Shown here: piece after piece, positions 44,942 to 53,200 of the stretch
How the letters are laid out: every line of letters begins with the position of its first letter
Position numbering within the stretch: position 1 is the stretch's first letter
NCBI RefSeq assembly: GCF_024347475.1
Contig: NZ_AP025487.1
Location: 1,240,001-1,304,000, forward strand
Length of the DNA stretch: 64,000 bases
Source of the DNA: Vibrio fortis
GTDB lineage: Bacteria; Pseudomonadota; Gammaproteobacteria; Enterobacterales; Vibrionaceae
Direction: 5' to 3'
The notes under the pieces: model-generated
Database searches by the model: none
What the model was told of the DNA's origin: nothing
The model's input: only the letters and a program-made list of their open reading frames with translations
Program-made: the position numbers and the translations under genes

Positions 44942-46486
44942 ATGTTAGTGAAGTATATTTTCGCCATATTACTGGTGGTCTCCACACATTCGTGGGGTTC
45001 TGCCAGTCATCAGATAAGACAGGATATTAAGCCTAGCTCTGACCTATCATTTTCGCTCCTATATCCAGAGTTAACGCAGCGTATCTATCAAGATGCTTCT
45101 TATCCTGTGGTTTGGGAGTCATCTACCGCTTTTAATGCATTTGAGTTTCAACTATCGCTGATCGATAAAGCGCAGTTTTCTCCACTGTTTAGTGAGCAAT
45201 TTAAACAAATTGAGAGGTATAAAGCCTCTGGTGAGTGGGATAAGGTCGATATCTTAACCACAGATGCGCTTCTGCATTATCTAAGTTATGTAGAGAATGC
45301 ACCACTAATCGGTAAAGAGTGGTATTTCTCTGAGAAACTTCAAGACCGATTACCTGAGCCCGCCCCTGAAACCATAGTTCGTGTGCAAGACAGCATTGAT
45401 AATGGCTATTTATTGGAGCTAGTTCTTTCTCACGCTCCACCGGTGGGTAACTTTGACCAGTTTAAAGAGTCTTACGCCGTGCTCTCTCAGGCTATGAATG
45501 AAACCTTTCCTCTTTATGACCAACTCGGTCTAAAACGCTTGGAAGATGAGATCACACAAAAACCGATCTTGTTAGAAAGGATGGCTTTAGTGGGTGTCGA
45601 TATTTCTCATGTCGATCCGAATATTCCTATTTTCGATCTAGAGCTTGAAATAGCAGTCAAATCTTTTCAGAAGATCCATGGAATAAAGTCAGACGGGATT
45701 ATTGGTCCAGATACGATGAAATGGATCAATATGCCGTTTGAAGATCGCTTGCGTGCGATTGCTCTAAATGCTGAGCGAGCGCGTTTATGGCCCAAAGATA
45801 GAGACTCTCTTATTGTCGTCAATGTGCCTAGCTTCGAGATGAAGTATTGGGAAGGGGGTAAAGAAGTCTTTGAATCTAAGGTGGTAGTAGGCCGAAAATC
45901 TCGCAAAACACCTCTATTAGAGATCAATCTTGATTCGGTGATTCTTAATCCAACCTGGAACGTTCCCTGGAAGATCATGGTGAAAGACATTTTGCCTAAG
46001 GTTCGCGCAGACGAGAGCTATTTAACCAGCAACAACTTTCGAGTGATCGATGGTTGGAGAACGATGGAGACCATCGATCCCGAACTGATTGATTGGCAAA
46101 GCATTAACTTTAATTCTTTTCCTTATCGCATGAGACAAGAAGCCGGTTCACGCAACGCTTTAGGCTTGTATAAGTTTAATACACCAAACAATCGCGCCAT
46201 CTACTTACATGACACTCCGAGTAAAGGACTGTTTAATGATGATTTTCGTGCCTACAGCTCAGGTTGTATACGCGTAGAGCATGCGGAAGAGCTTGCAGAG
46301 CTGTTGTTCGAGACGAAAGCGAGAAAAGCGCCACGACAAGATGGTTCGTTGGCACCTAACACCAAAGTGAGGCTCAAAAAACGAATTCCAGTGCATATCA
46401 TCTACCAAACCGTTCTGTTTGAAGAGGAAGGGATTCAGTATCGCGGAGATGTCTACCAATATGACAAGGAAGGCGGAGAAGGGTGA
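44942..46486 (+). CDS. L,D-transpeptidase, YcbB/LdtD type
   Basis: Forms 3-3 cross-links in peptidoglycan. After a signal peptide comes a scaffold region, a peptidoglycan-binding motif (FQKIHGIKSDGIIGPDTMKW, near 240-260) and the YkuD catalytic domain with HDTPSK and the nucleophile Cys in YSSGCIRVEHAEEL. The 514-aa length and domain order match LdtD/YcbB. A YcbK and a YcbL homologue follow, the same order as in E. coli. Confidence 0.87.
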   Translation: MLVKYIFAILLVVSTHSWGSASHQIRQDIKPSSDLSFSLLYPELTQRIYQDASYPVVWESSTAFNAFEFQLSLIDKAQFSPLFSEQFKQIERYKASGEWDKVDILTTDALLHYLSYVENAPLIGKEWYFSEKLQDRLPEPAPETIVRVQDSIDNGYLLELVLSHAPPVGNFDQFKESYAVLSQAMNETFPLYDQLGLKRLEDEITQKPILLERMALVGVDISHVDPNIPIFDLELEIAVKSFQKIHGIKSDGIIGPDTMKWINMPFEDRLRAIALNAERARLWPKDRDSLIVVNVPSFEMKYWEGGKEVFESKVVVGRKSRKTPLLEINLDSVILNPTWNVPWKIMVKDILPKVRADESYLTSNNFRVIDGWRTMETIDPELIDWQSINFNSFPYRMRQEAGSRNALGLYKFNTPNNRAIYLHDTPSKGLFNDDFRAYSSGCIRVEHAEELAELLFETKARKAPRQDGSLAPNTKVRLKKRIPVHIIYQTVLFEEEGIQYRGDVYQYDKEGGEG

Positions 46487-46659
46487 TCTTGACCAAAATT
46501 TACAAACAAAACTTTATTGATGAAATTATAATGCCTATCAATAACTAAGAGTTTTAAGGCATCAAAAATAGCGTTCTTGAGCAAATTTTGCTCATTGACG
46601 TTACAATACCCATTATGTATCGTGCGTTTTTTGTTCGATTTAATGGGATTTTTTGCTGT

Positions 46660-47208
46660 ATGTCTCAAAATGTATTCTCTCGCCGTCAGTTTCTCACTCT
46701 TGCTGGTGGTTCTGTGGTCGCGGCTTCTCTCACACCTTCACTCGCGTTTGCTTCATACCCAGACCAACCAAGAGTCATTAGCATGAATAATCTTCATACT
46801 GGTGAAAGCTTGGAAAGCTGCTACTTCGATGGCAAGAACTACGTTGGTGATGAAATGGCTCGCTTGAGTAAGCTGTGTCGTGATTTCCGTCGTAATGAAA
46901 TCCACCCGATGGATAAGAACCTGTTTGATCAGATTACGCAGATCCAAAATATCCTTGGTATTCAAAAAGAAGTACAGATTATTTCAGGCTACCGTTCTCC
47001 GGCAACCAATGAAGCACTGCGTTCTAATTCAAGTGGCGTGGCGAAAAAGAGCTACCACATGCTGGGTAAAGCGATCGATTTTCGCATTGATGGTGTGAAC
47101 CTAAAAGAGTTGCGTGACGTCGCGAAGAGCTTGAAAGCGGGTGGTGTGGGTTACTACGCTCGCAGTAATTTCATTCATATTGATACAGGCCCTGTACGCA
47201 GCTGGTAA
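46660..47208 (+). CDS. Murein endopeptidase MepK-like (YcbK, DUF882)
   Basis: An M15-fold peptidoglycan hydrolase: GYRSPATNEALR, SYHMLGKAIDFRIDG (Zn His and Asp) and FIHIDTGPVRSW (Zn His). A twin-arginine-like signal, SRRQFLTLAGGS, starts the protein. MepK in E. coli cleaves 3-3 cross-links, the bonds made by the adjacent L,D-transpeptidase, so maker and cutter are paired here. I chose the ATG at 46660 because it places the signal at the N terminus; its Shine-Dalgarno is poor. Confidence 0.83.
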   Translation: MSQNVFSRRQFLTLAGGSVVAASLTPSLAFASYPDQPRVISMNNLHTGESLESCYFDGKNYVGDEMARLSKLCRDFRRNEIHPMDKNLFDQITQIQNILGIQKEVQIISGYRSPATNEALRSNSSGVAKKSYHMLGKAIDFRIDGVNLKELRDVAKSLKAGGVGYYARSNFIHIDTGPVRSW

Positions 47209-47356
47209 TGACAGATAGCCAAAGTATGGCTTTATGTGTTTGGACATCCCAAGCTCAAAACTTGTCAAAATAGACATCCAATGTCATAGTTTGCGCCAGA
47301 TTATGTAATGGAACGCTAAATTAGCCATTATTAAGTTTGCTTTCTAAGGTTTGTAT

Positions 47357-48010
47357 ATGTCTCTTAAGTATCAAGTTGTACCGGTTACCTCTTTCTCCCA
47401 AAACTGTTCGATTGTGTGGTGTGATGAAACCATGGAGGGCGTTGTTGTTGACCCAGGTGGTGACGTAAAACAACTAGCGGCAATCATCGAAGAGTTAGGT
47501 GTTAAAGTGGTGAATTTGGTACTGACTCATGGTCACTTAGATCATGTTGGTGGTACAGAACCGTTAGCTGATATTCTAAAAGTAGAAATCGTTGGCCCAC
47601 ACAAAGCCGATAATTTCTGGTTGCAAGGTTTAGAAGGCCAGAGCCAAATGTTTGGTTTCCCACGTTGTGAAGCTTTTGAACCCAACAAATGGTTAGAGCA
47701 AGGCGATAAGATCACGTTCGGCAACCAAGTGATGGACGTAATTCATACGCCGGGTCACACACCAGGACATGTCGTATTGTTCAGTGAAGAAGCGCGTTTA
47801 GCCTTTGTAGGCGATGTGTTGTTCAATGGTGCGATCGGTCGTACAGATTTCCCTCAAGGTGACTTCAACACGCTAATCTCTTCAATCAAGACTAAGCTTT
47901 GGCCGCTAGGTAACGACGTAACGTTTGTACCGGGTCACGGCCCTGAATCGACCTTTGGTCGCGAGCGTGCTTCGAACCCATTTGTTGCGGATGAAATGCC
48001 ACTTTACTAA
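47357..48010 (+). CDS. Metallo-beta-lactamase-fold hydrolase YcbL (glyoxalase-II-like)
   Basis: A binuclear metal hydrolase with THGHLDHVGG (HxHxDH), TPGHTPGHV and FVGDVLFNGAIGRTD, a 217-residue type II glyoxalase form lacking the C-terminal helical domain of GloB. YcbL in Salmonella has weak glyoxalase II activity. I chose the ATG at 47357 with AAGG 7 bp upstream. Confidence 0.85.
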   Translation: MSLKYQVVPVTSFSQNCSIVWCDETMEGVVVDPGGDVKQLAAIIEELGVKVVNLVLTHGHLDHVGGTEPLADILKVEIVGPHKADNFWLQGLEGQSQMFGFPRCEAFEPNKWLEQGDKITFGNQVMDVIHTPGHTPGHVVLFSEEARLAFVGDVLFNGAIGRTDFPQGDFNTLISSIKTKLWPLGNDVTFVPGHGPESTFGRERASNPFVADEMPLY

Positions 48011-48033
48011 TTCGGTATTTCCAGTCTCTAATT

Positions 48034-48066
48034 AAAATAAACAGCTCGCGCCAGAGCTGTTTATTG
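48034..48066. terminator. Bidirectional terminator overlapping the DUF2982 stop codon
   Basis: AATAAACAGCTC (48036-48047) / GAGCTGTTTATT (48054-48065), perfect 12-bp stem. The stop codon of the convergent gene lies inside the right arm. Confidence 0.85.
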
Positions 48067-48819
48067 CTCACGCTCTGCTGCTGCAAGATAGCGTCGAGCT
48101 AATCCTACGAACTCCTCTCCACTCATTTTTAAGTCATTGGTAGATATGAAGATATCGTAGCCATGATAACCTCTTTGATAACGCATCCTGTTAGCCAACA
48201 TTGCTTGCAAACCTGAATAGTGCCAACGCTTGTCTTTCTCTTTAGCTAGGGCTTGTGCTTTTGACGCACAGAGGGCGTCTTGGTCGATGAAAATAGAAGC
48301 CTCATCGTCGTTGAAGCGCACTTTTCCGTTGAATTGTGATGAATCCAAAACAATATCTCCAAACTTAGACTCTTGCCCGGCCTGCTTAGCACCAAGGTAG
48401 AGTAGTGCCCTTTGATTCAACAGCAACTCACACGTGATCTTAGGACAGATTGAATCTAGGTAAGGGGCGTAATCACGAATCTTTACCCCTATCCAAGGGA
48501 GTGGTTGGTGCCAGCCATCTTGTTGGTAGGTGCATAAACCGATTTTCTCTATGTTTGACCATTTCAGTACCCAGCCACCTTTGTAAAAGTGTTGCTGAAA
48601 GTGGGTGGGCGTTAACGTAAACAGAACTCGGCTTCGCAACATTAAATAGTAACCAGCGACAAGTAACACGATAACCAGAAAAGCACCAACAAAAAGGAGT
48701 CGAGGAGCGTCATAGTAGAGTGCAACGAATAAGCAGATGAAGCCCAAAATTACAGCGACATAACGATAGGCGCTTTTGAACTTCGGCAGTGAAAAGTTTG
48801 CAATATGACGTGTTTCCAT
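48061..48819 (-). CDS. DUF2982 membrane protein
   Basis: Two N-terminal membrane helices (YVAVILGFICLFVALYY and LLFVGAFLVIVLLVAGYYLML) precede a soluble C-terminal half with VLFTLTPTHFQQHFYKGGW and GYDIFISTNDL. This matches DUF2982, a family restricted to vibrios and relatives as I recall. I chose the ATG at 48819, with GGTGA nearby; a GTG at 48831 is possible. Function unknown. Confidence 0.7.
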   Translation of the reverse strand: METRHIANFSLPKFKSAYRYVAVILGFICLFVALYYDAPRLLFVGAFLVIVLLVAGYYLMLRSRVLFTLTPTHFQQHFYKGGWVLKWSNIEKIGLCTYQQDGWHQPLPWIGVKIRDYAPYLDSICPKITCELLLNQRALLYLGAKQAGQESKFGDIVLDSSQFNGKVRFNDDEASIFIDQDALCASKAQALAKEKDKRWHYSGLQAMLANRMRYQRGYHGYDIFISTNDLKMSGEEFVGLARRYLAAAEREQ

Positions 48820-49002
48820 AGGGTTCACCAAGTTTCATATTTTGGTCTGGATGAATAACCAGTAGATATGACCTCAAATTAATAATGCTATGTCTAAATA
48901 ATAGACGTTGATAGACAATATCGTTATTTTTCGTCGACTTTCGACGCTTCACTCTACAAATAGCTCCTGTTTTTTGGTATAAATCGCGCTTCAAATTTTC
49001 AC

Positions 49003-49022
49003 CACTGCGAGTAAGAGCAGTG
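49003..49022 (+). other. Leader hairpin of the H1-like gene
   Basis: CACTGC (49003-49008) / GCAGTG (49017-49022), ending just before the Shine-Dalgarno CTGGAG (49025-49030). Confidence 0.45.
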
Positions 49023-49039
49023 AACTGGAGAAATATTCA

Positions 49040-49432
49040 ATGAGACTTGCTCATAAGCGTAAGGTGCAGGCGAAGCTGCAAAAGCGCATTAAAGCGGCTG
49101 TAGCAAAAGTAGAAGCAACGCCAAAAACAGCAAAGCCTGTCGCAGAGAAAGTTGTAGCAGAAAAAACTGTAGCAGCAAAACCAGCGGTAGAGAAAACAGT
49201 AGCAGCACCAAAGACAGTGTCTGTATCACTGACTCCTAAACAGCAACAAGTTCTAGACATCGTTGCGAGCAATGCTGACGGCATCAACCCTAAAGGTATC
49301 GGCCTAGCAGCGGGTCAAGAAGATGCGAAAGCTGGTTCATGGGCAACAGGCGCATTGAAAAAACTTCTTGAAGAAAACCTAGTAGCGAAAGAGCAACTAG
49401 CAGGTAACAAGGTTATCTACAAAGCTATCTAA
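49040..49432 (+). CDS. Histone-H1-like basic protein with winged-helix C terminus
   Basis: The first 70 residues are Lys/Ala/Val-rich with repeats of the type VAEKTVAA and AVEKTVAA, like bacterial H1-type tails. The last 65 residues (LTPKQQQVLDIVASNADGINPKGIGLAAG...GALKKLLEENLVAKEQL) form a MarR-like winged helix. I infer nonspecific DNA binding. The ATG follows CTGGAG at 9 bp. A terminator follows, and it stands alone. Confidence 0.65.
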   Translation: MRLAHKRKVQAKLQKRIKAAVAKVEATPKTAKPVAEKVVAEKTVAAKPAVEKTVAAPKTVSVSLTPKQQQVLDIVASNADGINPKGIGLAAGQEDAKAGSWATGALKKLLEENLVAKEQLAGNKVIYKAI

Positions 49433-49463
49433 TTCCTTTTGGAATAACTCGCTTGTCTAAGTT

Positions 49464-49493
49464 TTAAGCCTCGAATTGTTCGAGGCTTTTTTG
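49464..49493 (+). terminator. Terminator after the H1-like gene
   Basis: AGCCTCGAA (49467-49475) / TTCGAGGCT (49479-49487), T run. Confidence 0.9.
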
Positions 49494-49510
49494 TATCTGG
49501 CGTTTTGTAT

Positions 49511-49610
49511 CACATCTGCTGTCGTTTCACGGCTTTGCTGTTATTTCGCTGGCTTTGCTGTTACTTCACTGGCATTACTATTGTTTCATCGGCGTTACCG
49601 CGCCTTTTAT
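49511..49610. repeat. Degenerate 20-bp tandem repeat
   Basis: Units at 49531-49550 and 49551-49570 (GGCTTTGCTGTTAyTTCrCT) match at 18 of 20 bases; 49571-49590 matches the second at 13 of 20. The flanking 20-mers at 49511 and 49591 are more diverged. The unit length is about two helical turns. No coding role is apparent. Confidence 0.7.
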
Positions 49611-49945
49611 CGTTGTTTTATAAGAGCTTGTGTTCATATTTAATTTGCTCTCTACACGATGCTCGTCACGTTCTCGTAAAATGTTATTAACTTTATCCCT
49701 AGATTACTACGTACGAAGTTTTCTTTGAGATCTCACTTTTTATTTTCTGTTATCTCTCTGTATAAGGCGATTGGAGTTAATGTCCTACGTACTAATACTT
49801 AATTCTTTAGTCTAATACTGAGTTTTCGAGCTGCGTAGCCTGCGTGCTCATTCCCATTTCTTATTAACAGATGTCGATGCATTCTTTTGTTGAATCATAA
49901 AAGTACTCATAGAAAGAGTATTGAAACCCAACAAAGGACGTGAAC
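49611..49945 (+). other. Upstream region of the TRAP transporter genes
   Basis: No gene. An inverted repeat TACTC (49904-49908) / GAGTA (49916-49920) lies about 25 bp before the start codon and could be an operator; otherwise I see only AT-rich promoter-like sequence. Confidence 0.35.
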
Positions 49946-51040
49946 ATGAGTCTTATTTCTAACTCCCTCACTCGAGTGTTTAAAAACGTTGCGATAACTG
50001 CGACAGCTTGTTTAGCAATGGTTGCTACATGTGCTACAGCTGCTGAAAAAGTCTATCGTTTAAAATTGGCGGAAACTTGGGGTCCAAACTTCCCAATTTT
50101 CGGTGATGCAACGAAGAACATGGCCAAGATGGCTGAAGAGATGTCTAACGGTCGCCTACAGATTCGTATCGACTCTTCGAATAAACATAAAGCACCTCTT
50201 GGTGTTTTCGATATGGTGAAGTCTGGTCAATACGATATGGGACACTCTGCATCGTATTATTGGAAAGGTAAGGTGCCAAACACGCTTTACTTTACTTCGA
50301 TGCCGTTCGGTATGCTACCAACAGAGCAATACGCTTGGTTCTACTACGGTGGCGGTATGGAGCTGATGGAGAAAGTGTACTCTCCACACAACTTGCTTTC
50401 GTTCCCAGGTGGTAACACGGATACTCAAATGGGTGGCTGGTTCCAGAAAGAGATCAACTCAGTGGAAGATCTACAAGGCCTGAAAATGCGTATCCCAGGG
50501 TTCGCTGGTGAGATCTTGGCAGAGCTAGGTGCGAAACCTACGAACATTGCACCGGGCGAACTGTATACGTCTCTAGAGCGTCGTACGATTGATGCATTGG
50601 AGTGGGTAGGTCCATCTCTTGATTTACGTATGGGTTTCCACAAAATCGCGCCTTACTACTACACAGGTTGGCATGAGCCAGGTACAGAGCTTCAGTTCCT
50701 AGTTAACAAGCGTACTTGGAACAAGTTACCTGACGACCTTAAAGCAATTCTACAAGTGGCGATGAAGACTGCGGCTTACGACATGTACACGCAATCTAAG
50801 CACGAGAGTGGCAAAAACTGGGCTTCTATCCAATCTGAATACCCAAATGTTCAGGTAAAAGATTTCCCAGTTGAAGTAATGACTGCACTTCGTGAAGCGA
50901 ATGACCGCCTACTAAAAGAGCATGCAGAAAAAGACGCAACAGCGAAAGAGATTCAAGCTTCGCAAGCAGCTTACATCGAGCAAGTTCGTCCATGGTCAAA
51001 CATTTCACACCGTGCTTACCTAAACAGCCAAGCACAATAA
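49946..51040 (+). CDS. TRAP transporter solute-binding protein (DctP family, TakP-like)
   Basis: The periplasmic receptor of a sodium-dependent TRAP uptake system. A signal peptide ends in CATAAEK. The central signature IDALEWVGPSLDLRMGFH with YYYTGWHEPGTELQFLVNK is that of the TakP-type subfamily, whose members bind alpha-keto acids or lactate, often with a metal ion; it differs from the C4-dicarboxylate and sialic acid types. I chose the ATG at 49946, with AAAGGA 7 bp upstream. A structured spacer separates it from the membrane subunits. Confidence 0.83.
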   Translation: MSLISNSLTRVFKNVAITATACLAMVATCATAAEKVYRLKLAETWGPNFPIFGDATKNMAKMAEEMSNGRLQIRIDSSNKHKAPLGVFDMVKSGQYDMGHSASYYWKGKVPNTLYFTSMPFGMLPTEQYAWFYYGGGMELMEKVYSPHNLLSFPGGNTDTQMGGWFQKEINSVEDLQGLKMRIPGFAGEILAELGAKPTNIAPGELYTSLERRTIDALEWVGPSLDLRMGFHKIAPYYYTGWHEPGTELQFLVNKRTWNKLPDDLKAILQVAMKTAAYDMYTQSKHESGKNWASIQSEYPNVQVKDFPVEVMTALREANDRLLKEHAEKDATAKEIQASQAAYIEQVRPWSNISHRAYLNSQAQ

Positions 51041-51073
51041 TCAGCTTACGCGCTAAAGCGTAATCGAAAAAAT

Positions 51074-51113
51074 CGGTAGCTTGGGCAAGTCTTAAGCTAC
51101 CGAGAAGCCCAAG
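51074..51113 (+). other. Pseudoknot-capable structure between TRAP subunit genes
   Basis: Stem 1: CGGTAGCTT (51074-51082) / AAGCTACCG (51094-51102). Stem 2: CTTGGGC (51080-51086) / GCCCAAG (51107-51113). The core GGGC of stem 2 lies in the loop of stem 1, so an H-type pseudoknot or two alternative hairpins can form. It probably protects or terminates the abundant receptor message. Confidence 0.55.
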
Positions 51114-51221
51114 AAAACCTCTTTGTAGTTTCACCTTAAATAATAAAGAAACGCTAAGAGCCCACAATAATGCTCCGTTGTTTCAATGAGCGGAGCACTT
51201 TCAAATTCCATGGAGTAGGGA

Positions 51222-51755
51222 ATGAGAAGTCTAATTTATATCGAACGAGCATTTAATCGTTTTGGTGATTTCCTTGGCTGGTTATCCAGCATCCTGTTCA
51301 TTTTGTTGCTCGCCAACGTGGTGTACGACGTTGTGATGCGTTATGTGTTCAACGACGTGTCGATTGCGTTTCAGGAGATGGAATGGCACCTATTCTCGGC
51401 CGTATTCCTACTAGGCGTTCCTTATGCCGTTAAAGCGGGTGGTCACGTACGTGTAGACCTGTTCTATGAGCGCCTTTCCAATCGCGCTCAAGCTATCATC
51501 GATTTGTTAGGAACAGTGTTCTTCCTGTTCCCATTCTGTCTGCTCGTCGCTTGGTACGGTATTGATTTTGCCAAAGAGAGTTACTCATTAGGCGAAACAT
51601 CAGGAGATCCGGGCGGCTTGCCTTACCGCTGGATAATTAAAGCGATGATCCCATTGTCATTCCTATTTATGGCAATCAGTGGTGTTGGCCTGATGCTCCA
51701 CTCACTGAACAAGATATTTAACCCACACCTGATTCAGTCACACGAGCAAAAGTAA
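51222..51755 (+). CDS. TRAP transporter small permease subunit (DctQ)
   Basis: Four membrane helices with the family pattern LANVVYDVVMRYVFNDVSIAFQEMEWHLFSAVFLLGVPYAVK and the charged loop HVRVDLFYERLS. It pairs with the large permease and the receptor. Ends 10 bp before the DctM start. Confidence 0.92.
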   Translation: MRSLIYIERAFNRFGDFLGWLSSILFILLLANVVYDVVMRYVFNDVSIAFQEMEWHLFSAVFLLGVPYAVKAGGHVRVDLFYERLSNRAQAIIDLLGTVFFLFPFCLLVAWYGIDFAKESYSLGETSGDPGGLPYRWIIKAMIPLSFLFMAISGVGLMLHSLNKIFNPHLIQSHEQK

Positions 51756-51765
51756 GGAGACAAAA

Positions 51766-53049
51766 ATGATCGGTATTGTAATGTTTTTTGTAGCCTTGTT
51801 TGCGTTGCTACTTGGCTTCCCAGTTGCGTTTACCTTTGGTGGTATCGCGTTGATTTTTGGTGTGTGGGCCGAAGGCATGGATATGTTTGCCTTCATGCCT
51901 TATCGAATCCAATCCATCATGGAAAACACGGTATTGATGGCGGTTCCGCTGTTCGTTTTCATGGGTTTGGTATTGCAAAAGACTCGACTGGCTGAGCAAT
52001 TACTTGAATCAATGGGTAAGCTGTTTGGTGGTGTCCGAGGCGGTATCGCTATTTCAACGGTACTGGTAGGCGCGTTGCTAGCGGCTTCTACAGGTGTAGT
52101 AGGTGCTTCGGTTGTTGCGATGGGTCTTATCTCTCTACCTGTTATGCTTAAGTACAACTACGACAAAGGCTTAGCATGCGGCACCATTTGTGCGTCAGGT
52201 ACCCTAGGCCAGATCATCCCACCTTCTATCGTTCTTATCTTGTTAGGTGATGTGCTTGGTGTACCAGTGGGTGACCTTTTCCAAGCGGCAGTTTGGCCGG
52301 GCTTGGTATTGGTTGGCGCTTATGTGTTGTATATCCTTATCTACGCAAAAATGAACCCAGAAGCGGCTCAAGCGATCCCAAGTGACGATAACATCAGTCG
52401 TAAGCAAGAAGTGATTACAGCGCTAAAAGCAGTGATTCCACCTCTCGCTTTGATTGTTGTGGTACTAGGTTCAATCTTTGCTGGTGTAGCGACACCAACT
52501 GAGTCTGCTGCTCTTGGTGGCGCAGGTGCTATCGTTCTTGCACTGCTGTACCGTCAGTTTAGCTGGGGAATGGTTTACGAGGCATCGAAAGAGACCGTTA
52601 AAGTGACGGCAATGGTATTTGCGATCCTACTGGGCGCGACCGCTTTCTCAATGGCATTTACTTACACTGGGGGTGATTACCTTGTTGAAGAGTGGATGCT
52701 GCAAATCCCAGGTGAGAAGTGGGGCTTCCTGATCATTACCATGTTGGTGATTTTGATTCTTGGTTTCTTCATTGATTTCGTTGAGATCTGTTTCATCATT
52801 GTACCAATTATTGCACCAGTCGCTGAGATTATGGGTATCAACATGACTTGGTTTGCAATCTTGATCGCAATGAACCTACAAACCTCTTTCTTAACGCCAC
52901 CGTTTGGATTTAGCCTGTTCTACCTGAAAGGTGTGGCACCGAAAGGCGTAACCACTCGTGATATTTACCGTGGTGTAATGCCGTTTATCGGGATTCAGAT
53001 ACTGGTACTTGCATCACTGTTGGTATTCCCTGAATTCTACGGAATGTGA
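51766..53049 (+). CDS. TRAP transporter large permease subunit (DctM)
   Basis: The twelve-helix-type transport subunit of 427 aa that couples substrate import to sodium. Typical DctM sequence: GTICASGTLGQIIPPSIVLILLGD and LQTSFLTPPFGFSLFYLKGVAP. It forms the operon with DctQ and is followed by a terminator, then by a two-component system that may control it. Confidence 0.94.
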   Translation: MIGIVMFFVALFALLLGFPVAFTFGGIALIFGVWAEGMDMFAFMPYRIQSIMENTVLMAVPLFVFMGLVLQKTRLAEQLLESMGKLFGGVRGGIAISTVLVGALLAASTGVVGASVVAMGLISLPVMLKYNYDKGLACGTICASGTLGQIIPPSIVLILLGDVLGVPVGDLFQAAVWPGLVLVGAYVLYILIYAKMNPEAAQAIPSDDNISRKQEVITALKAVIPPLALIVVVLGSIFAGVATPTESAALGGAGAIVLALLYRQFSWGMVYEASKETVKVTAMVFAILLGATAFSMAFTYTGGDYLVEEWMLQIPGEKWGFLIITMLVILILGFFIDFVEICFIIVPIIAPVAEIMGINMTWFAILIAMNLQTSFLTPPFGFSLFYLKGVAPKGVTTRDIYRGVMPFIGIQILVLASLLVFPEFYGM

Positions 53050-53087
53050 TCGCCTGATTACATAAAATTAACAAGTCTTGTTAAAGT

Positions 53088-53117
53088 AAAGCTGCTCTTA
53101 GGGGCAGCTTTATTTTT
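53088..53117 (+). terminator. Terminator after the TRAP operon
   Basis: AAAGCTGC (53088-53095) / GCAGCTTT (53104-53111), then ATTTTT. Confidence 0.82.
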
Positions 53118-53200
53118 ACTAAGCTGTAAGGAAACTGGCTGTTTCGGCCAAAGAGCGAAATAATGAAAGCATATAGAGCTGACGTATCCAAGGAGTGGAA

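Noticed and set aside
49505..49690. 61-codon frame through the 20-bp repeat
   Set aside because: Its sequence is only the translation of the degenerate repeat and adjacent AT-rich DNA; no ribosome site.
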